A stretch of DNA of 64,000 nucleotides from positions 39,546 through 103,545 of the forward strand of contig JAEEXE010000007.1 of NCBI GenBank assembly GCA_016291375.1. Direction: 5' to 3'. Positions within the stretch are counted from its first letter, which is position 1, and every line of letters begins with the position of its first letter. The stretch comes from Butyrivibrio sp. Lineage in GTDB: Bacteria; Bacillota; Clostridia; Lachnospirales; Lachnospiraceae. The translations under genes and the position numbers were made by a program. Positions 50,771-60,151 of this stretch are shown piece after piece. The notes below the pieces were generated by a model. It ran no database searches and had not been told where the DNA came from. It was given only the letters and a program-made list of their open reading frames with translations.

Positions 50771-50830
50771 AATATTTACTCCTCATTCTAAAAAAATATA
50801 TATTGGTGTCTATTCTGTGACACCGGGTTA

Positions 50831-51331
50831 TCAATAGTTCTTGTAGCCTACTTCCTGAAGTTTCTGATCCTTGGCTACAACCGCATCCTTAAGTGAAGCT
50901 GTATAAGCCTTGAGTTTACCCAAAATCTCATCATCGCTTGTTGCCAGGATCTTGGCTGCAAGAATTCCGGCGTTGGCACCACCATTGATAGCAACGGTCG
51001 CAACAGGAATTCCTGAAGGCATCTGTACGATACTGTATAAAGAATCACGGCCTCCCAGTGAAGTTGTATGCATGGGTATTCCGATTACGGGCATGGGGAA
51101 GATCGCTGCGCACATTCCGGGAAGATGTGCTGCCATTCCTGCTCCCGCGATAATAACCTTAAATCCTTTTTCTTCTGCAGTCTTAGCATACTCAAAAAAT
51201 TCATCAGGCTCCCTATGCGCTGATATAATGCGCATCTCATAAGAAATACCAAGCTGATCGAGAATATCAGCTGCTTTTGACATAACAGGCATGTCTGAGT
51301 CACTACCCATTACAATTCCAACTTTTGCCAT
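50831..51331 (-). CDS. purE: 5-(carboxyamino)imidazole ribonucleotide mutase
   Basis: The 166-residue protein begins MAKVGIVMGSDSDMPVM and has SAHREPDEFFEY, GAGMAAHLPGM, VIGIPMHTTSLGGRDSLYSIVQMPSGIPVATVAING, the class I PurE core. The start at 51331 has GGAGG; the earlier ATG at 51349 precedes that site and is not used. It is the first gene of the purine run. No purine riboswitch is visible in the 70-base leader. Confidence 0.95.
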   Translation of the reverse strand: MAKVGIVMGSDSDMPVMSKAADILDQLGISYEMRIISAHREPDEFFEYAKTAEEKGFKVIIAGAGMAAHLPGMCAAIFPMPVIGIPMHTTSLGGRDSLYSIVQMPSGIPVATVAINGGANAGILAAKILATSDDEILGKLKAYTASLKDAVVAKDQKLQEVGYKNY

Positions 51332-51402
51332 GTTTTCCTCCATTTGCATTGCAATATTTAGTCCCTTGTATCATAGCACAATACAATATATTGTGCCAGT
51401 CT

Positions 51403-53505
51403 TTACTCATCTAAAGCTTTGTTTAGTTCCTCCGTACCCGGAAGCACGAAACGTCCTTCCTTCATGATGGTTACTCCGCTTCCGTCCTCTCTTACCGCGG
51501 TTATCTCACCGAGTTCGTCGTACGGAATGGTTATATCGGTATGGCAGTTAAAATAAGCCTTATCGGGAACTGTTTTTCTTTCCGCGGAAATCTCATTTTC
51601 TTTTGCGATATGTCTTTTTCCGTCGGGATTAAATGTATCGTTATCCTCATCAAATGAGTAGCAGGTGTCACCTACGGCAAAATGCGGTCCGGTCTTCTCT
51701 GCAATGAGAATATCCAGCTTGTCGGCAACATCATACTTTCTTGCAAATGTATACGCCGTGGTATTGGTACCAATGGCAAACTCTCCTATGGGAAGAGTTT
51801 TGTGATTATACAGAATATTGTCGTTTATGTATTTGCGATTTTCTTCTTCGGATTCAAAATTGGAACAGTTGTAATCAGTTATGCAGCCGTCCTTAAACCT
51901 TATCTCAAGATCCTTGAAATAAAGTCCCAAAAGATATACGCCAGTCACATGAAGAGTTCCCTCAGTTCCCTTTAACACAGGTGAAGTAAACACCTCTCCC
52001 ACGGGAATGTTGACGTCAGCGACGCAGTTTTCAAAGTTGGTCTCGGAGGACTTATCCTTAAGCTCATGGAGCATAACCTTCATATCCGTGCGATTATCTC
52101 CCATGCCCTTAACTACCACATACTTGGCTTCATCAAGAGCATCTATGAGCTTTTGCTGAATTGTCTGGTAGAGCTTGTAGTCCAATGTGTTGATCTTGAC
52201 AACTTCCTCAAAAATCTCTTCGAATCTGTCGCTGATCTCCGAAACAGGGAAAGAAATTATGGTAAAGCTTCTCTCCTTCTGGATAATATATTCGTTCTGC
52301 AAAAGTCCCGCCTGGATCTTGTACTCACCCAGCATCTTCTGCTGCTTCTCATCAAGGTGAACCGCTTCCTTTTTGGGCTCAGGTGAAAAAGGCTTTTCTC
52401 CGAATGCCTCAAGTATCGCAGGACCTCCGTATAACTTTGCTTCCTTCTTGTATCTCTCTCCGGCAGCCTTTATTGCTTCAAGCTTTCTGTTCATAAGAGC
52501 TGAGTCAAAAAAGAGTCCGAAATCATCTTTGTGGTCATAGTCAAACTGCTTATTGGGAATAGCTCCGCAATACGCCGTCCTTCTGGCGCTTCCATCCACA
52601 TAGAATATACTTGTAAGAGATCTGTATATGCTTGACTTCATTCCGATCTTTTCCAGATTGGAAACGGCCTTTTTGATTATTCTTTCAAATCCAAGAACAT
52701 ATATCACGGAAGCAGTACTCTTTATGGAAATATCTTTTCCCGTAGCTGCAAAGCCGATCCTATAGCCTTCAGTAAAAGTATCCGCAAGCTTGGTGATCTC
52801 TTCCTCAGGCAAAGACTGGAGGTGACGGGCTATTGTAAGTTCGTTATCCGTTATGTACTCACCAAATTTGTAAAGATATCTCACATCGGAAAGATCACTT
52901 TCCATAATTATCTCTCTGGCAAAATCCTTAACGGGATCAACGATCTGAGCGAATCTGAGCATTCTCTCTTCTTCTGCGTAATCACTGTAGAACCAGTACA
53001 TGATCTGTCTGACGCTCTCATAAGAAGGAAGTTTACCTTCGGAATCAGCAAAAGAAAATACTCCGTACACCTCAAGAAACAGCTCCATACGGATCACCAT
53101 ATCAAACTTTTGCTGCTCAAAAGCTGACACGATAAGGTATCTCATCTCATAATAAAGAGCTGAAAGAAGCTTACCAAAGTCATCTCCTAGCTTAGCGCAG
53201 GCGTATGTCGGATTACCGTAACTCACATCATAGTTCTCGGGAAGAATATCCGCATAAAGATCGTGATTTCTCTTTTGCAGAAGTTCAAGAGAGTCCTTAT
53301 CTGGTCCATTGGCACTTGCCCAGGAATAAGTCTCTTTTATCATTTCAAGGAAAGATCTGACAGACTGAAAATATAGATCAAATTCTTTATTATCAAGATG
53401 CTCTGCAGCCATTTCTGAAATCCTCTCAGCTGCAAGCTCATATCTTTCATTTATTACACCGTCTCCGGATTCAAATTCAAATATAAGTTCATTTTCATTA
53501 CTCAT
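51403..53505 (-). CDS. aminopeptidase, M29 family, long form
   Basis: The 700-residue protein has the M29 metal-binding set in its last 330 residues: GEFAIGTNT, IAEKTGPHFAVGDTC, FNCHTDITIPYDE. M29 enzymes such as AmpS use two metals to remove N-terminal residues. They are usually about 370-410 residues, so this protein carries an N-terminal part of about 300 residues of mostly helices that I do not recognise; similar 700-residue forms occur in Lachnospiraceae. It has no signal peptide. It lies eight bases after a small membrane protein. Confidence 0.82.
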   Translation of the reverse strand: MSNENELIFEFESGDGVINERYELAAERISEMAAEHLDNKEFDLYFQSVRSFLEMIKETYSWASANGPDKDSLELLQKRNHDLYADILPENYDVSYGNPTYACAKLGDDFGKLLSALYYEMRYLIVSAFEQQKFDMVIRMELFLEVYGVFSFADSEGKLPSYESVRQIMYWFYSDYAEEERMLRFAQIVDPVKDFAREIIMESDLSDVRYLYKFGEYITDNELTIARHLQSLPEEEITKLADTFTEGYRIGFAATGKDISIKSTASVIYVLGFERIIKKAVSNLEKIGMKSSIYRSLTSIFYVDGSARRTAYCGAIPNKQFDYDHKDDFGLFFDSALMNRKLEAIKAAGERYKKEAKLYGGPAILEAFGEKPFSPEPKKEAVHLDEKQQKMLGEYKIQAGLLQNEYIIQKERSFTIISFPVSEISDRFEEIFEEVVKINTLDYKLYQTIQQKLIDALDEAKYVVVKGMGDNRTDMKVMLHELKDKSSETNFENCVADVNIPVGEVFTSPVLKGTEGTLHVTGVYLLGLYFKDLEIRFKDGCITDYNCSNFESEEENRKYINDNILYNHKTLPIGEFAIGTNTTAYTFARKYDVADKLDILIAEKTGPHFAVGDTCYSFDEDNDTFNPDGKRHIAKENEISAERKTVPDKAYFNCHTDITIPYDELGEITAVREDGSGVTIMKEGRFVLPGTEELNKALDE

Positions 53506-53513
53506 AAAACTAA

Positions 53514-53888
53514 TTACCTCAAACCTAAGATCAGCAAAAATACAATAAATGCGACGGACAGGAAATTAAGTACTATGCCGATATTGGGAAAAAACTTGAA
53601 TATATCTTTTTCCATTCTGGACATGATTCCTATAACTAACCCTATACATGAAAATATCGCCGCAACAAAAGCCGCTGCGGCGTATTGTACAAGAGCCTGT
53701 CCTCCATTTTGGTATGAAAAGAGCACAGCCAGTGAAAGTGTGATCACTGACAGTGCGCCAAGTACAGCAGACATTATACCCTTCTCGGGATGTCTGTTAT
53801 CTGTAAACATATATCTTTCCCTAATGGGATCTATTTTTTTGATGTAGGAATTAATTATCTTCCTAAGTCTAAACACTAAATTTTTCAT
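53514..53888 (-). CDS. small membrane protein (DUF6142-like)
   Basis: The 124-residue protein has three hydrophobic segments (about 42-60, 67-90 and 100-122) and a basic N-terminus. MFTDNRHPEKGIMSAVLG and CIGLVIGIMSRMEKDIFKFFPNIGIVLN match my memory of the DUF6142 group; I cannot check this. It is read with the 50-residue protein just upstream. Confidence 0.7.
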   Translation of the reverse strand: MKNLVFRLRKIINSYIKKIDPIRERYMFTDNRHPEKGIMSAVLGALSVITLSLAVLFSYQNGGQALVQYAAAAFVAAIFSCIGLVIGIMSRMEKDIFKFFPNIGIVLNFLSVAFIVFLLILGLR

Positions 53889-53889
53889 A

Positions 53890-54042
53890 TCAGATTATAA
53901 TCTTCTTGCGGCTTCCAAGAAGCTTAGCGCCGCTAATTATCAAAAGTACTCCTGCTGCAATCCCCGCTACAATGGAAATAACTCCAAATGCAATATTTAA
54001 AGCTCCTGTTGTACCAAGTACTTTATATGTATGCTCATCCAT
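53890..54042 (-). CDS. 50-residue membrane protein
   Basis: This gene is below the size of most gene-finder cutoffs. It has GGAGG seven bases before the ATG, a polar start (MDEHTYKVLGTTGA), a hydrophobic stretch with Gly/Ala spacing (about residues 15-37, IAFGVISIVAGIAAGVLLII) and a basic end (KLLGSRKKIII). The stop is one base before the ATG of the next gene. The translation-coupled layout and strong ribosome binding site support a real gene of unknown function. Confidence 0.75.
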   Translation of the reverse strand: MDEHTYKVLGTTGALNIAFGVISIVAGIAAGVLLIISGAKLLGSRKKIII

Positions 54043-54069
54043 TGTGATACCTCCTCAATAAGAAAAAAA

Positions 54070-54753
54070 TCAATCCTTCTTGGCTCCGTACTCTGCATAG
54101 TACTCATCGATAGACTTCTTGATATCCTTGGTAAGGATAACTTCGCCGTCGATAGGTCTGTTGTAGAGATAAGTTACAACATCATCCATTGTTACGATTG
54201 AATGTGCGCTGAAGCCGTATCTCTCTTTAATCTCATCAAGAGCGCTCATATCAGAATCCTGGCCCTTCTCCTGTCTGTTGAGAGAAACCATAAGTCCAAC
54301 TATATCGCAATCAGCCTGTTCTCTGATGATCGGAACTGTCTCTTCAATGGACTTACCTGATGTGGTAACATCCTCGATAATAAGAACTCTGTCTCCATCG
54401 CGAAGCTTGGTTCCGAGAAGGATACCCTTATCTCCGTGATCCTTGATCTCTTTTCTGTTGGAACAGTATCTGATCTCTCTTCCGTATAACTCACTTATTG
54501 CCATGCTGGTTGCTACTGCAAGGGGAATTCCCTTATATGCAGGTCCGAAAAGGACATCGAATTCAAGACCAAATGTATCATGAATCGCTCTGGCATAGTA
54601 ATTACCAAGTTTCTTGAGCTGTGAGCCTGTGACATAAGCTCCTGCGTTCATAAAGAAAGGAGATTTACGTCCGCTCTTGAGAGTGAACTCCCCAAACTTA
54701 AGGACATTACTGTCCACCATAAATTCAATAAATTCTTCCTTGTATCTTTCCAT
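54070..54753 (-). CDS. pyrE: orotate phosphoribosyltransferase
   Basis: The 227-residue enzyme joins orotate to PRPP. It has SGRKSPFFMNAG at the orotate site and VLIIEDVTTSGKSI, the PRPP-binding loop. The length is slightly above the usual 210. AGGAG precedes the ATG. It is followed by the small membrane protein genes at 53.5-54.0 kb, and pyrF lies 169 bases upstream. Confidence 0.95.
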   Translation of the reverse strand: MERYKEEFIEFMVDSNVLKFGEFTLKSGRKSPFFMNAGAYVTGSQLKKLGNYYARAIHDTFGLEFDVLFGPAYKGIPLAVATSMAISELYGREIRYCSNRKEIKDHGDKGILLGTKLRDGDRVLIIEDVTTSGKSIEETVPIIREQADCDIVGLMVSLNRQEKGQDSDMSALDEIKERYGFSAHSIVTMDDVVTYLYNRPIDGEVILTKDIKKSIDEYYAEYGAKKD

Positions 54754-54889
54754 CTCCCTCAGCTCCTTTTTATCATATTATATGATATACAGATCACTCC
54801 ATGACCTATGTCATCATAGCAATTATACAAACATAACACGCGGATATTATAGCACCTTGAAACTATATACACAATCAACATAAAACAAT

Positions 54890-54918
54890 TCGCGAGTGAA
54901 TTTTTTTCACCCGCGAAA
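54890..54918 (-). terminator. possible terminator of pyrF
   Basis: TTCGCG/CGCGAA and GTGAA/TTCAC stack with a bulge across a short T-rich loop. The minus strand continues AATTGTTTT, so termination is likely but weak. The rest of 54754-54922 shows nothing else. Confidence 0.55.
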
Positions 54919-54922
54919 TTTA

Positions 54923-55846
54923 TTATCTGGAAGAAAGTGCGCCGGCAATATCCTCTTTCATATCAAACACGGCTGCTCTTGCTGCTGCGCCAACATTTCC
55001 GTCGTATTTCTTATAATCTTCATTTTTCCATGCTGCTATTATTCCTCTTGAGGAATTAACAATAGCTCCAAGTCCGTCTTTATTAAAGAAGTTGACAAGG
55101 TCTTTGCCCTTGCCGCCCTGTGCACCGTATCCGGGAACAAGAATATAAGCATGAGGCATGATGTCTCTTAGAACTTTGCCCATCTCAGGATATGTGGCAC
55201 CGACAACCGCTCCAACATTGCTGTATGAGCCGTCCATAGACTCAAGTCCCCACTGTTCAACCTGCGCGCCAACAAGCTCATAGAGAGGCTTGCCGTCTAT
55301 CAGTCTGTCCTGGAACTCTCCGCTTGAAGGATTGGAAGTCTTTACAAGTACGAAGATACCCTTATCCTCCTTGTTGCAGACATTAATAAAAGGCTTAACA
55401 CCGTCAGAACCAAGATAAGGATTAACTGTTGCGAAGTCCTCATCAAAACCGCTAAATGAGTTGCCTTCAATGGTGATCTGTCCAAGATGTCCCACAGCGT
55501 AAGACTCTGAAGTTGATCCAATATCACCTCTCTTGATATCTCCTATAACGATAAGCCCTTTTTCCTTACAATATTCAACTGTCTTTTTGAATGTGATAAG
55601 TCCGGGAATACCAAGTTCCTCATACATAGCGATCTGAGGTTTAACCGCAGGTACCACATCATATATATTATCAATGATTTCTTTGTTGAACTGCCAGAAT
55701 GCCTCTGCTGCCCCTTCCGGATTAGCTCCTTTTTCCTCAAAGCATTTTTTCTTAAGATCATCGGGAATAAATCCGAGCTTGGGATCAAGTCCCACAACAA
55801 TAGGTGCTCCGGTCTTCTCAATTCTGTCAATAAGCTTAGAAATCAT
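54923..55846 (-). CDS. pyrF: orotidine-5'-phosphate decarboxylase, type 2
   Basis: The 307-residue enzyme makes UMP. It carries IVVGLDPKLGFIP at the start, the catalytic DIKRGDIGSTSESYA and LVPGYGAQGGKGKDL. The size and the DIKRGD form put it in the longer type 2 (OMPdecase of actinobacteria and clostridia), not the 240-residue form. AAGG precedes the ATG. Confidence 0.95.
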   Translation of the reverse strand: MISKLIDRIEKTGAPIVVGLDPKLGFIPDDLKKKCFEEKGANPEGAAEAFWQFNKEIIDNIYDVVPAVKPQIAMYEELGIPGLITFKKTVEYCKEKGLIVIGDIKRGDIGSTSESYAVGHLGQITIEGNSFSGFDEDFATVNPYLGSDGVKPFINVCNKEDKGIFVLVKTSNPSSGEFQDRLIDGKPLYELVGAQVEQWGLESMDGSYSNVGAVVGATYPEMGKVLRDIMPHAYILVPGYGAQGGKGKDLVNFFNKDGLGAIVNSSRGIIAAWKNEDYKKYDGNVGAAARAAVFDMKEDIAGALSSR

Positions 55847-55861
55847 TATATTATACCTTCC

Positions 55862-56626
55862 TTAGTTTATGGATTTGCCGTCAAAAAACTCATCTATAGA
55901 AGCTATAAGTTTTTCTTTTGGCATGGATTTTAATAAATATTTGTCCGGCTTAAATTGTAATACCTTCATGACACTTTCCTTGTCATCTTTTGCCGTCAGG
56001 AATATAACAGGAATATTGCTAAGAAGCGTATTATCACGTATCTCTCGCATTACAGCGGGACCGTCAAGTACAGGCATCTCATAGTCAAGAAGTATGAGAT
56101 CGATCGGATTCTCTGCAAGAAAAGAAAGCGCGATCTTGCCGGAACTTGCCATATAGACATGATACTTAACAGACAGCCAGGTCTTCATCATACGAAGCAT
56201 GGCTCCGTCATCGTCTACAATAAGGATCTTCTTTTTTAATCTGTCATCCACCTCACTGTAGTCTATAACAGTATCCAGATCTCTTGCAAGAAGTTTAACG
56301 TCAAGGGGTCTTAGATACATTTCCTGAATCTTGTTCTTGGGAATATACTCATTAGCCAGATCAAATTCTTCCTGTTTTCCTATAAGATACAGCATAAATC
56401 GCTCTCTATCAATAGCCTCATCGAGATATTCAAAAAAGTCCGCATAATTCCTATTAAGATCTCCCATATACAAAATGTATATGCCAGGTCTATCTTCAAG
56501 ATCCTTTATTTTCTGCACATCCGGTCGTATGCAGATTACTTCGTACCCCTCTTTTTCCAGTCCTTTTTCAATGGCATTTACCATAAAGCTTTTTTCAAGA
56601 CCAATTAACAAAACACTTTTTTCCAT
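55862..56626 (-). CDS. double-receiver response regulator without output domain
   Basis: The 254-residue protein is two receiver domains. The C-terminal one (about 132-250) has ILIVDDD, the phospho-acceptor in LLDYEMPVLDG and KYLLKSMP. The N-terminal one (about 1-120) lacks the acidic pair and reads LLIGLEKS, so it is a pseudo-receiver. There is no DNA-binding or enzyme domain, so it relays phosphate or signals by protein contact. It follows the hybrid kinase by 24 bases. The start at 56626 has GGGAG upstream. Confidence 0.88.
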   Translation of the reverse strand: MEKSVLLIGLEKSFMVNAIEKGLEKEGYEVICIRPDVQKIKDLEDRPGIYILYMGDLNRNYADFFEYLDEAIDRERFMLYLIGKQEEFDLANEYIPKNKIQEMYLRPLDVKLLARDLDTVIDYSEVDDRLKKKILIVDDDGAMLRMMKTWLSVKYHVYMASSGKIALSFLAENPIDLILLDYEMPVLDGPAVMREIRDNTLLSNIPVIFLTAKDDKESVMKVLQFKPDKYLLKSMPKEKLIASIDEFFDGKSIN

Positions 56627-56650
56627 CTTCACATCTCCCATTTATCTGCA

Positions 56651-59600
56651 TCACAACAATTCCATAATTCCGTCTCTGTCTACCGCCGCAAGAAGTCTCT
56701 TTGTTTCCTCATATTTTTCTTTATACTCATCGGGAATGTTATACTCACTTAGCATGTTCATAATGTCATCCGCACTGTCAAAATATGATCCCGAAACGAA
56801 TTCCTTTATTGAACGGAAGGCCCCCTCAAGCTCTTCCTTATCAATCTGCGGTTTGTCTGTAATCTCCTCATCTTCCCCAAAGGAAAGCTTGGAATAAAAG
56901 CTTCGATATTCTTCTACAAGTTCCTTATATTTTTCTTTTATCTTTTCTATATCCTTGTTAAGACCGCATTTTTCCATATACTCAGCCATTTCAGAAAGAG
57001 AAAAGGCTCCGATGGCTTTAGCTGAACTCTTAAGGCCATGAACATATATAGTAAAGTTCTTGATATCGCCTTTTTGGGCACTCTCTTCTATAAGATCGGC
57101 CCTCTCTTTTATGGTGAGTCTGAAGTCTTTCATAACATCCCTTGCAACCGTAGGTGATCCGCAGCGTGCTATGGCAGCGTTTATGTCAACGCACCTTGCC
57201 TTAAGAAGTTCTGCCATTGCCTCCTTCTCATTGTCGTCAAGTTCATCTTTTTGTTCTGACTCATAATCGGGGTCTCCGGGCTTTGATACCTTGTACTCAG
57301 GAAGGTAACTTAGTATCATTTCCTCAAGTTTTGGCGGATTAACAGGCTTTGAAAGGTAGTTTACAAAACCCTCCTTAAGATACATCTCTCTGGAACCCGA
57401 GATGGCATTAGCTGTAAGTGCCACTACCGGCGCGCCTTTACTTAAATTATCCTCCATTTTTTCCATGGTATGAAATGCCTGAATACCGTCAATGTCCGGC
57501 ATTCTGTGATCAAGAAAAATAAGGTCGTATTTATTTTTTTTGACCAATTCAAATGCTGCCTTGGCGCTTATAGCAGTGTCAACCTTGACCATTGTGTTCT
57601 TAAGAAGTCCTTCGATAACCGTAAGGTTGGTCTTAATATCATCAACTACCAGTATTGCTGCTGTTGGAGCGTGGAAGCTTTCCTTGTAGCTAAGCACACT
57701 TATGGCGTTGTCCTTATAGGTCTGTGTCAGCTTGCCTATCGGCTCTCTGCTCACCACTGTCTGCTCAAGATTAAAATAAAACTCCGATCCCACGCCGTAC
57801 TGGCTTTTTACTTCCAGACGCGATCCCATCATAAGAAGAAGGCTGCTTACAATAGTTATTCCAAGTCCTGTTCCTTCTATGGTCCTGTTTCTCTTTTCAT
57901 CAAGTCTTTCAAAGGCATCCGTGAGTCTCTCAATATCTTCAGCTTTAATTCCTATTCCGGTGTCTTTTATTCTCACCTTGAGAATTATCTTTTCATCAAA
58001 CTGCTCCTCAGGATATTCCGGAATGTAATCCTCATAGCCAACTTCAAAGGTAACGCTGCCTTTTTCCGTGTACTTTACGGCATTGGTCATGATGTTCATT
58101 ATGCACTGTTTTATGCGAATCTCATCGCCAAAAAGAATGTGCGGAATATTCTCATCAACATCCAAAATAAACTCAAGTCCCTTATCCTCTGCCCTTAGAA
58201 GTGCCATATTGGCAACGTCGTTAATAAGAGATCCAAGCTCATATTCCACGGGGATTATCTCCATTCTTCCCGCTTCTATCTTGGAAAAATCCAGGATATC
58301 ATTTATAAGAGCCAAAAGAGTCTTTCCTGAATTTTTAATATCCAGGGCATAGCCCAGAACTTCTTTGTCCTTACTCTCTCTTAGGATCATCTCATCAAAA
58401 CCAAGAACCGCATTTATAGGGGTTCTTATCTCATGAGAAATATTGGATAGAAACCTGGATTTTGCTTCATTGGCAAGCTTTTCTGTCTGTAGCTGATCCT
58501 CTATGACCTGTCTCGACTTAACAAGCTCGACGTATTCGATCAGCCTATACAAAGTTAGATCCACTGCGTGATACAGCTCTTCGATCTCATCGTCGGTTTT
58601 TATGGAAAGCTTATGGATTTCGCTGACTTTTTTGGCAATATCAATTTCTTCCGAATTGTAGATATCGGAAACTCCCTTAGAAAGATTCCTTATAGGCTCA
58701 GCAATCCTTCGCTGGGCAAATCTGTTTACGAATATGGCAAGGGGTATGACTATGATAGAGATAAGCATCGCAAGCTTGACGCTGTACTGGGATTTATTAA
58801 ACTCTCTTGCAGGCGCCACTGAACTTAGCATTCCGTGTTCTGAGATCAGGGTATTACTGACTATTCCCTCCAGCATTTCTGCATTCTGAGCGCTCACCCA
58901 TTCTCCGGATGCTTCATCCATGTAGGAGTCCTCTGACACAACACTCATGGTCGGTATCAGGGTATTGGCTGAAAGCTCCGCCGATATTCCAAGTACCAGA
59001 GCTTCAAACACAATGATCCCCATCACAACTCTACCGATCCTGGATTTTCCCTCTACGATGTATCTGTCGTCATCATCCAGAATATTGATATCCACGTAGT
59101 ATTTGCCGCTTCCAAACAAGAGCTTTTTGCTATCGGGAACAAATCTGAAAAAGAAATATACAAAAAGGCATCCTATCAGACACCCCGGCGCTTCGGCAAA
59201 AAAGAACTTCCAGAAATTGCCGACATTTATGCTCTGTGCAGGTCTTCCGCCCAAAAGGACCAGGATGGTTCCCCACAAATCTCCAACAAAAAGCTGCAGT
59301 ATAACTGAAGCAGCAAGGCACTTATACCATTTCTTAAAGAAGCCGTTTATGGTGAGTATATTAACAGTGCAGGCAACAACCAGATATATGAATGTAAGGT
59401 ATGAGAATCCACTGGACATAAAGCATCTGTATATGAATACTATGAGGACCATTCCCATTGCGGGAACTATGCCGCATATTGCAGATACGATTATGGTGGG
59501 AACGTATTTAAAGATATAGAAAAGATATGACAATGCGGCGTTGGAATTATCTAAGTAGTAGACGTTTCGGCTATAGATGATGGTAAAAAGGGATGCGATG

Positions 59601-59662
59601 AGAACAAGAACAAAATCCACCCGGTTTTTTTTGGATAAATTTGTAAGTAGTCTGCTATTCAT
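56651..59662 (-). CDS. hybrid sensor histidine kinase with receiver and HPt domains
   Basis: The 1003-residue protein has five to six N-terminal membrane helices (about 15-200), an outer loop and another membrane pass, and a HAMP-like segment with RIAEPIRNLSKGVSDI. The kinase core follows with SNISHEIRTPINAVLGFDEM (phospho-His), ATPase boxes TNAVKYTEKG, KDTGIGI and EGTGLGITIV. A receiver domain has ILVVDDIKTN and LIFLDHRMPDIDG, and a C-terminal HPt domain has IYVHGLKSSAKAIGA. All phosphorelay residues are present. With the double-receiver gene it makes a closed phosphorelay. The true start is ATG 59662; GTG at 59671 is weaker. Confidence 0.93.
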   Translation of the reverse strand: MNSRLLTNLSKKNRVDFVLVLIASLFTIIYSRNVYYLDNSNAALSYLFYIFKYVPTIIVSAICGIVPAMGMVLIVFIYRCFMSSGFSYLTFIYLVVACTVNILTINGFFKKWYKCLAASVILQLFVGDLWGTILVLLGGRPAQSINVGNFWKFFFAEAPGCLIGCLFVYFFFRFVPDSKKLLFGSGKYYVDINILDDDDRYIVEGKSRIGRVVMGIIVFEALVLGISAELSANTLIPTMSVVSEDSYMDEASGEWVSAQNAEMLEGIVSNTLISEHGMLSSVAPAREFNKSQYSVKLAMLISIIVIPLAIFVNRFAQRRIAEPIRNLSKGVSDIYNSEEIDIAKKVSEIHKLSIKTDDEIEELYHAVDLTLYRLIEYVELVKSRQVIEDQLQTEKLANEAKSRFLSNISHEIRTPINAVLGFDEMILRESKDKEVLGYALDIKNSGKTLLALINDILDFSKIEAGRMEIIPVEYELGSLINDVANMALLRAEDKGLEFILDVDENIPHILFGDEIRIKQCIMNIMTNAVKYTEKGSVTFEVGYEDYIPEYPEEQFDEKIILKVRIKDTGIGIKAEDIERLTDAFERLDEKRNRTIEGTGLGITIVSSLLLMMGSRLEVKSQYGVGSEFYFNLEQTVVSREPIGKLTQTYKDNAISVLSYKESFHAPTAAILVVDDIKTNLTVIEGLLKNTMVKVDTAISAKAAFELVKKNKYDLIFLDHRMPDIDGIQAFHTMEKMEDNLSKGAPVVALTANAISGSREMYLKEGFVNYLSKPVNPPKLEEMILSYLPEYKVSKPGDPDYESEQKDELDDNEKEAMAELLKARCVDINAAIARCGSPTVARDVMKDFRLTIKERADLIEESAQKGDIKNFTIYVHGLKSSAKAIGAFSLSEMAEYMEKCGLNKDIEKIKEKYKELVEEYRSFYSKLSFGEDEEITDKPQIDKEELEGAFRSIKEFVSGSYFDSADDIMNMLSEYNIPDEYKEKYEETKRLLAAVDRDGIMELL

Positions 59663-59739
59663 GACGATCACCCCACATGATAACCACGAAACTTTAACTA
59701 TCTACCGCACCACTATTTTACCACAATTAAGTGTGTGCA

Positions 59740-60100
59740 TAAACTATATAAAGTACTTTGACGATGAATATTTCCTGATACTTGCTCCTATTTTATGTAA
59801 TGGCTGTAGGTTTTTACAAAAAAGATAATTTGAACGCCGGCTTCGCCGTGATTCATGGTGCCAAAAATCAAACAGAGAATCTGTTGGTCCTAAACTCCTA
59901 TCGAACCCTGCGGGATTCGATAGTCAAACAACGGACCAAAAGCCAGATTCTCTGCTTTATTTTTATCACTCATGAATCTATCGGCTCTTCCAAAATGTTC
60001 AAATTATCTTTTTAGTAAAACTTACAGCCATAGCACATAAGTAATTATGAGAAGCAAGTATCAGAAAATATTCTTCCGGCAAAGTTCTTAATAGAGTTTA
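59740..60100. repeat. fold-back element A: 361-bp imperfect inverted repeat with structured core
   Basis: A core lies at 59873-59954 (CAGAGAATCT...AGATTCTCTG) holding TTGGTCC/GGACCAA and an inner hairpin TATCGAA..TTCGATA. Outside it the flanks pair for more than 100 bases: AAAAAGATAATTTGAAC at 59819-59835 is the exact complement of 59997-60013. Farther out, GAATATTT-CCTGATACTTGC around 59766 matches the complement of 60050-60073 with a few changes. The element lies between the hybrid kinase start and the small gene at 60411. No protein gene is supported here. Confidence 0.8.
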
Positions 60101-60151
60101 CTATAGCTAACTGATAGGCTGGCGACGGGTTATTATTAATGCGGGGGTAGA

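Noticed and set aside
50806-50826. Small hairpin GGTGTC/GACACC before purM end of purE
   Set aside because: Only six base pairs and no T run; not enough to call a terminator or purine-responsive element.
59577-60015. Plus-strand frames across the start of the kinase and element A
   Set aside because: No ribosome binding sites; the end of one frame (FDDEYFLILAP) and its mirror in the right arm arise from the inverted repeat.
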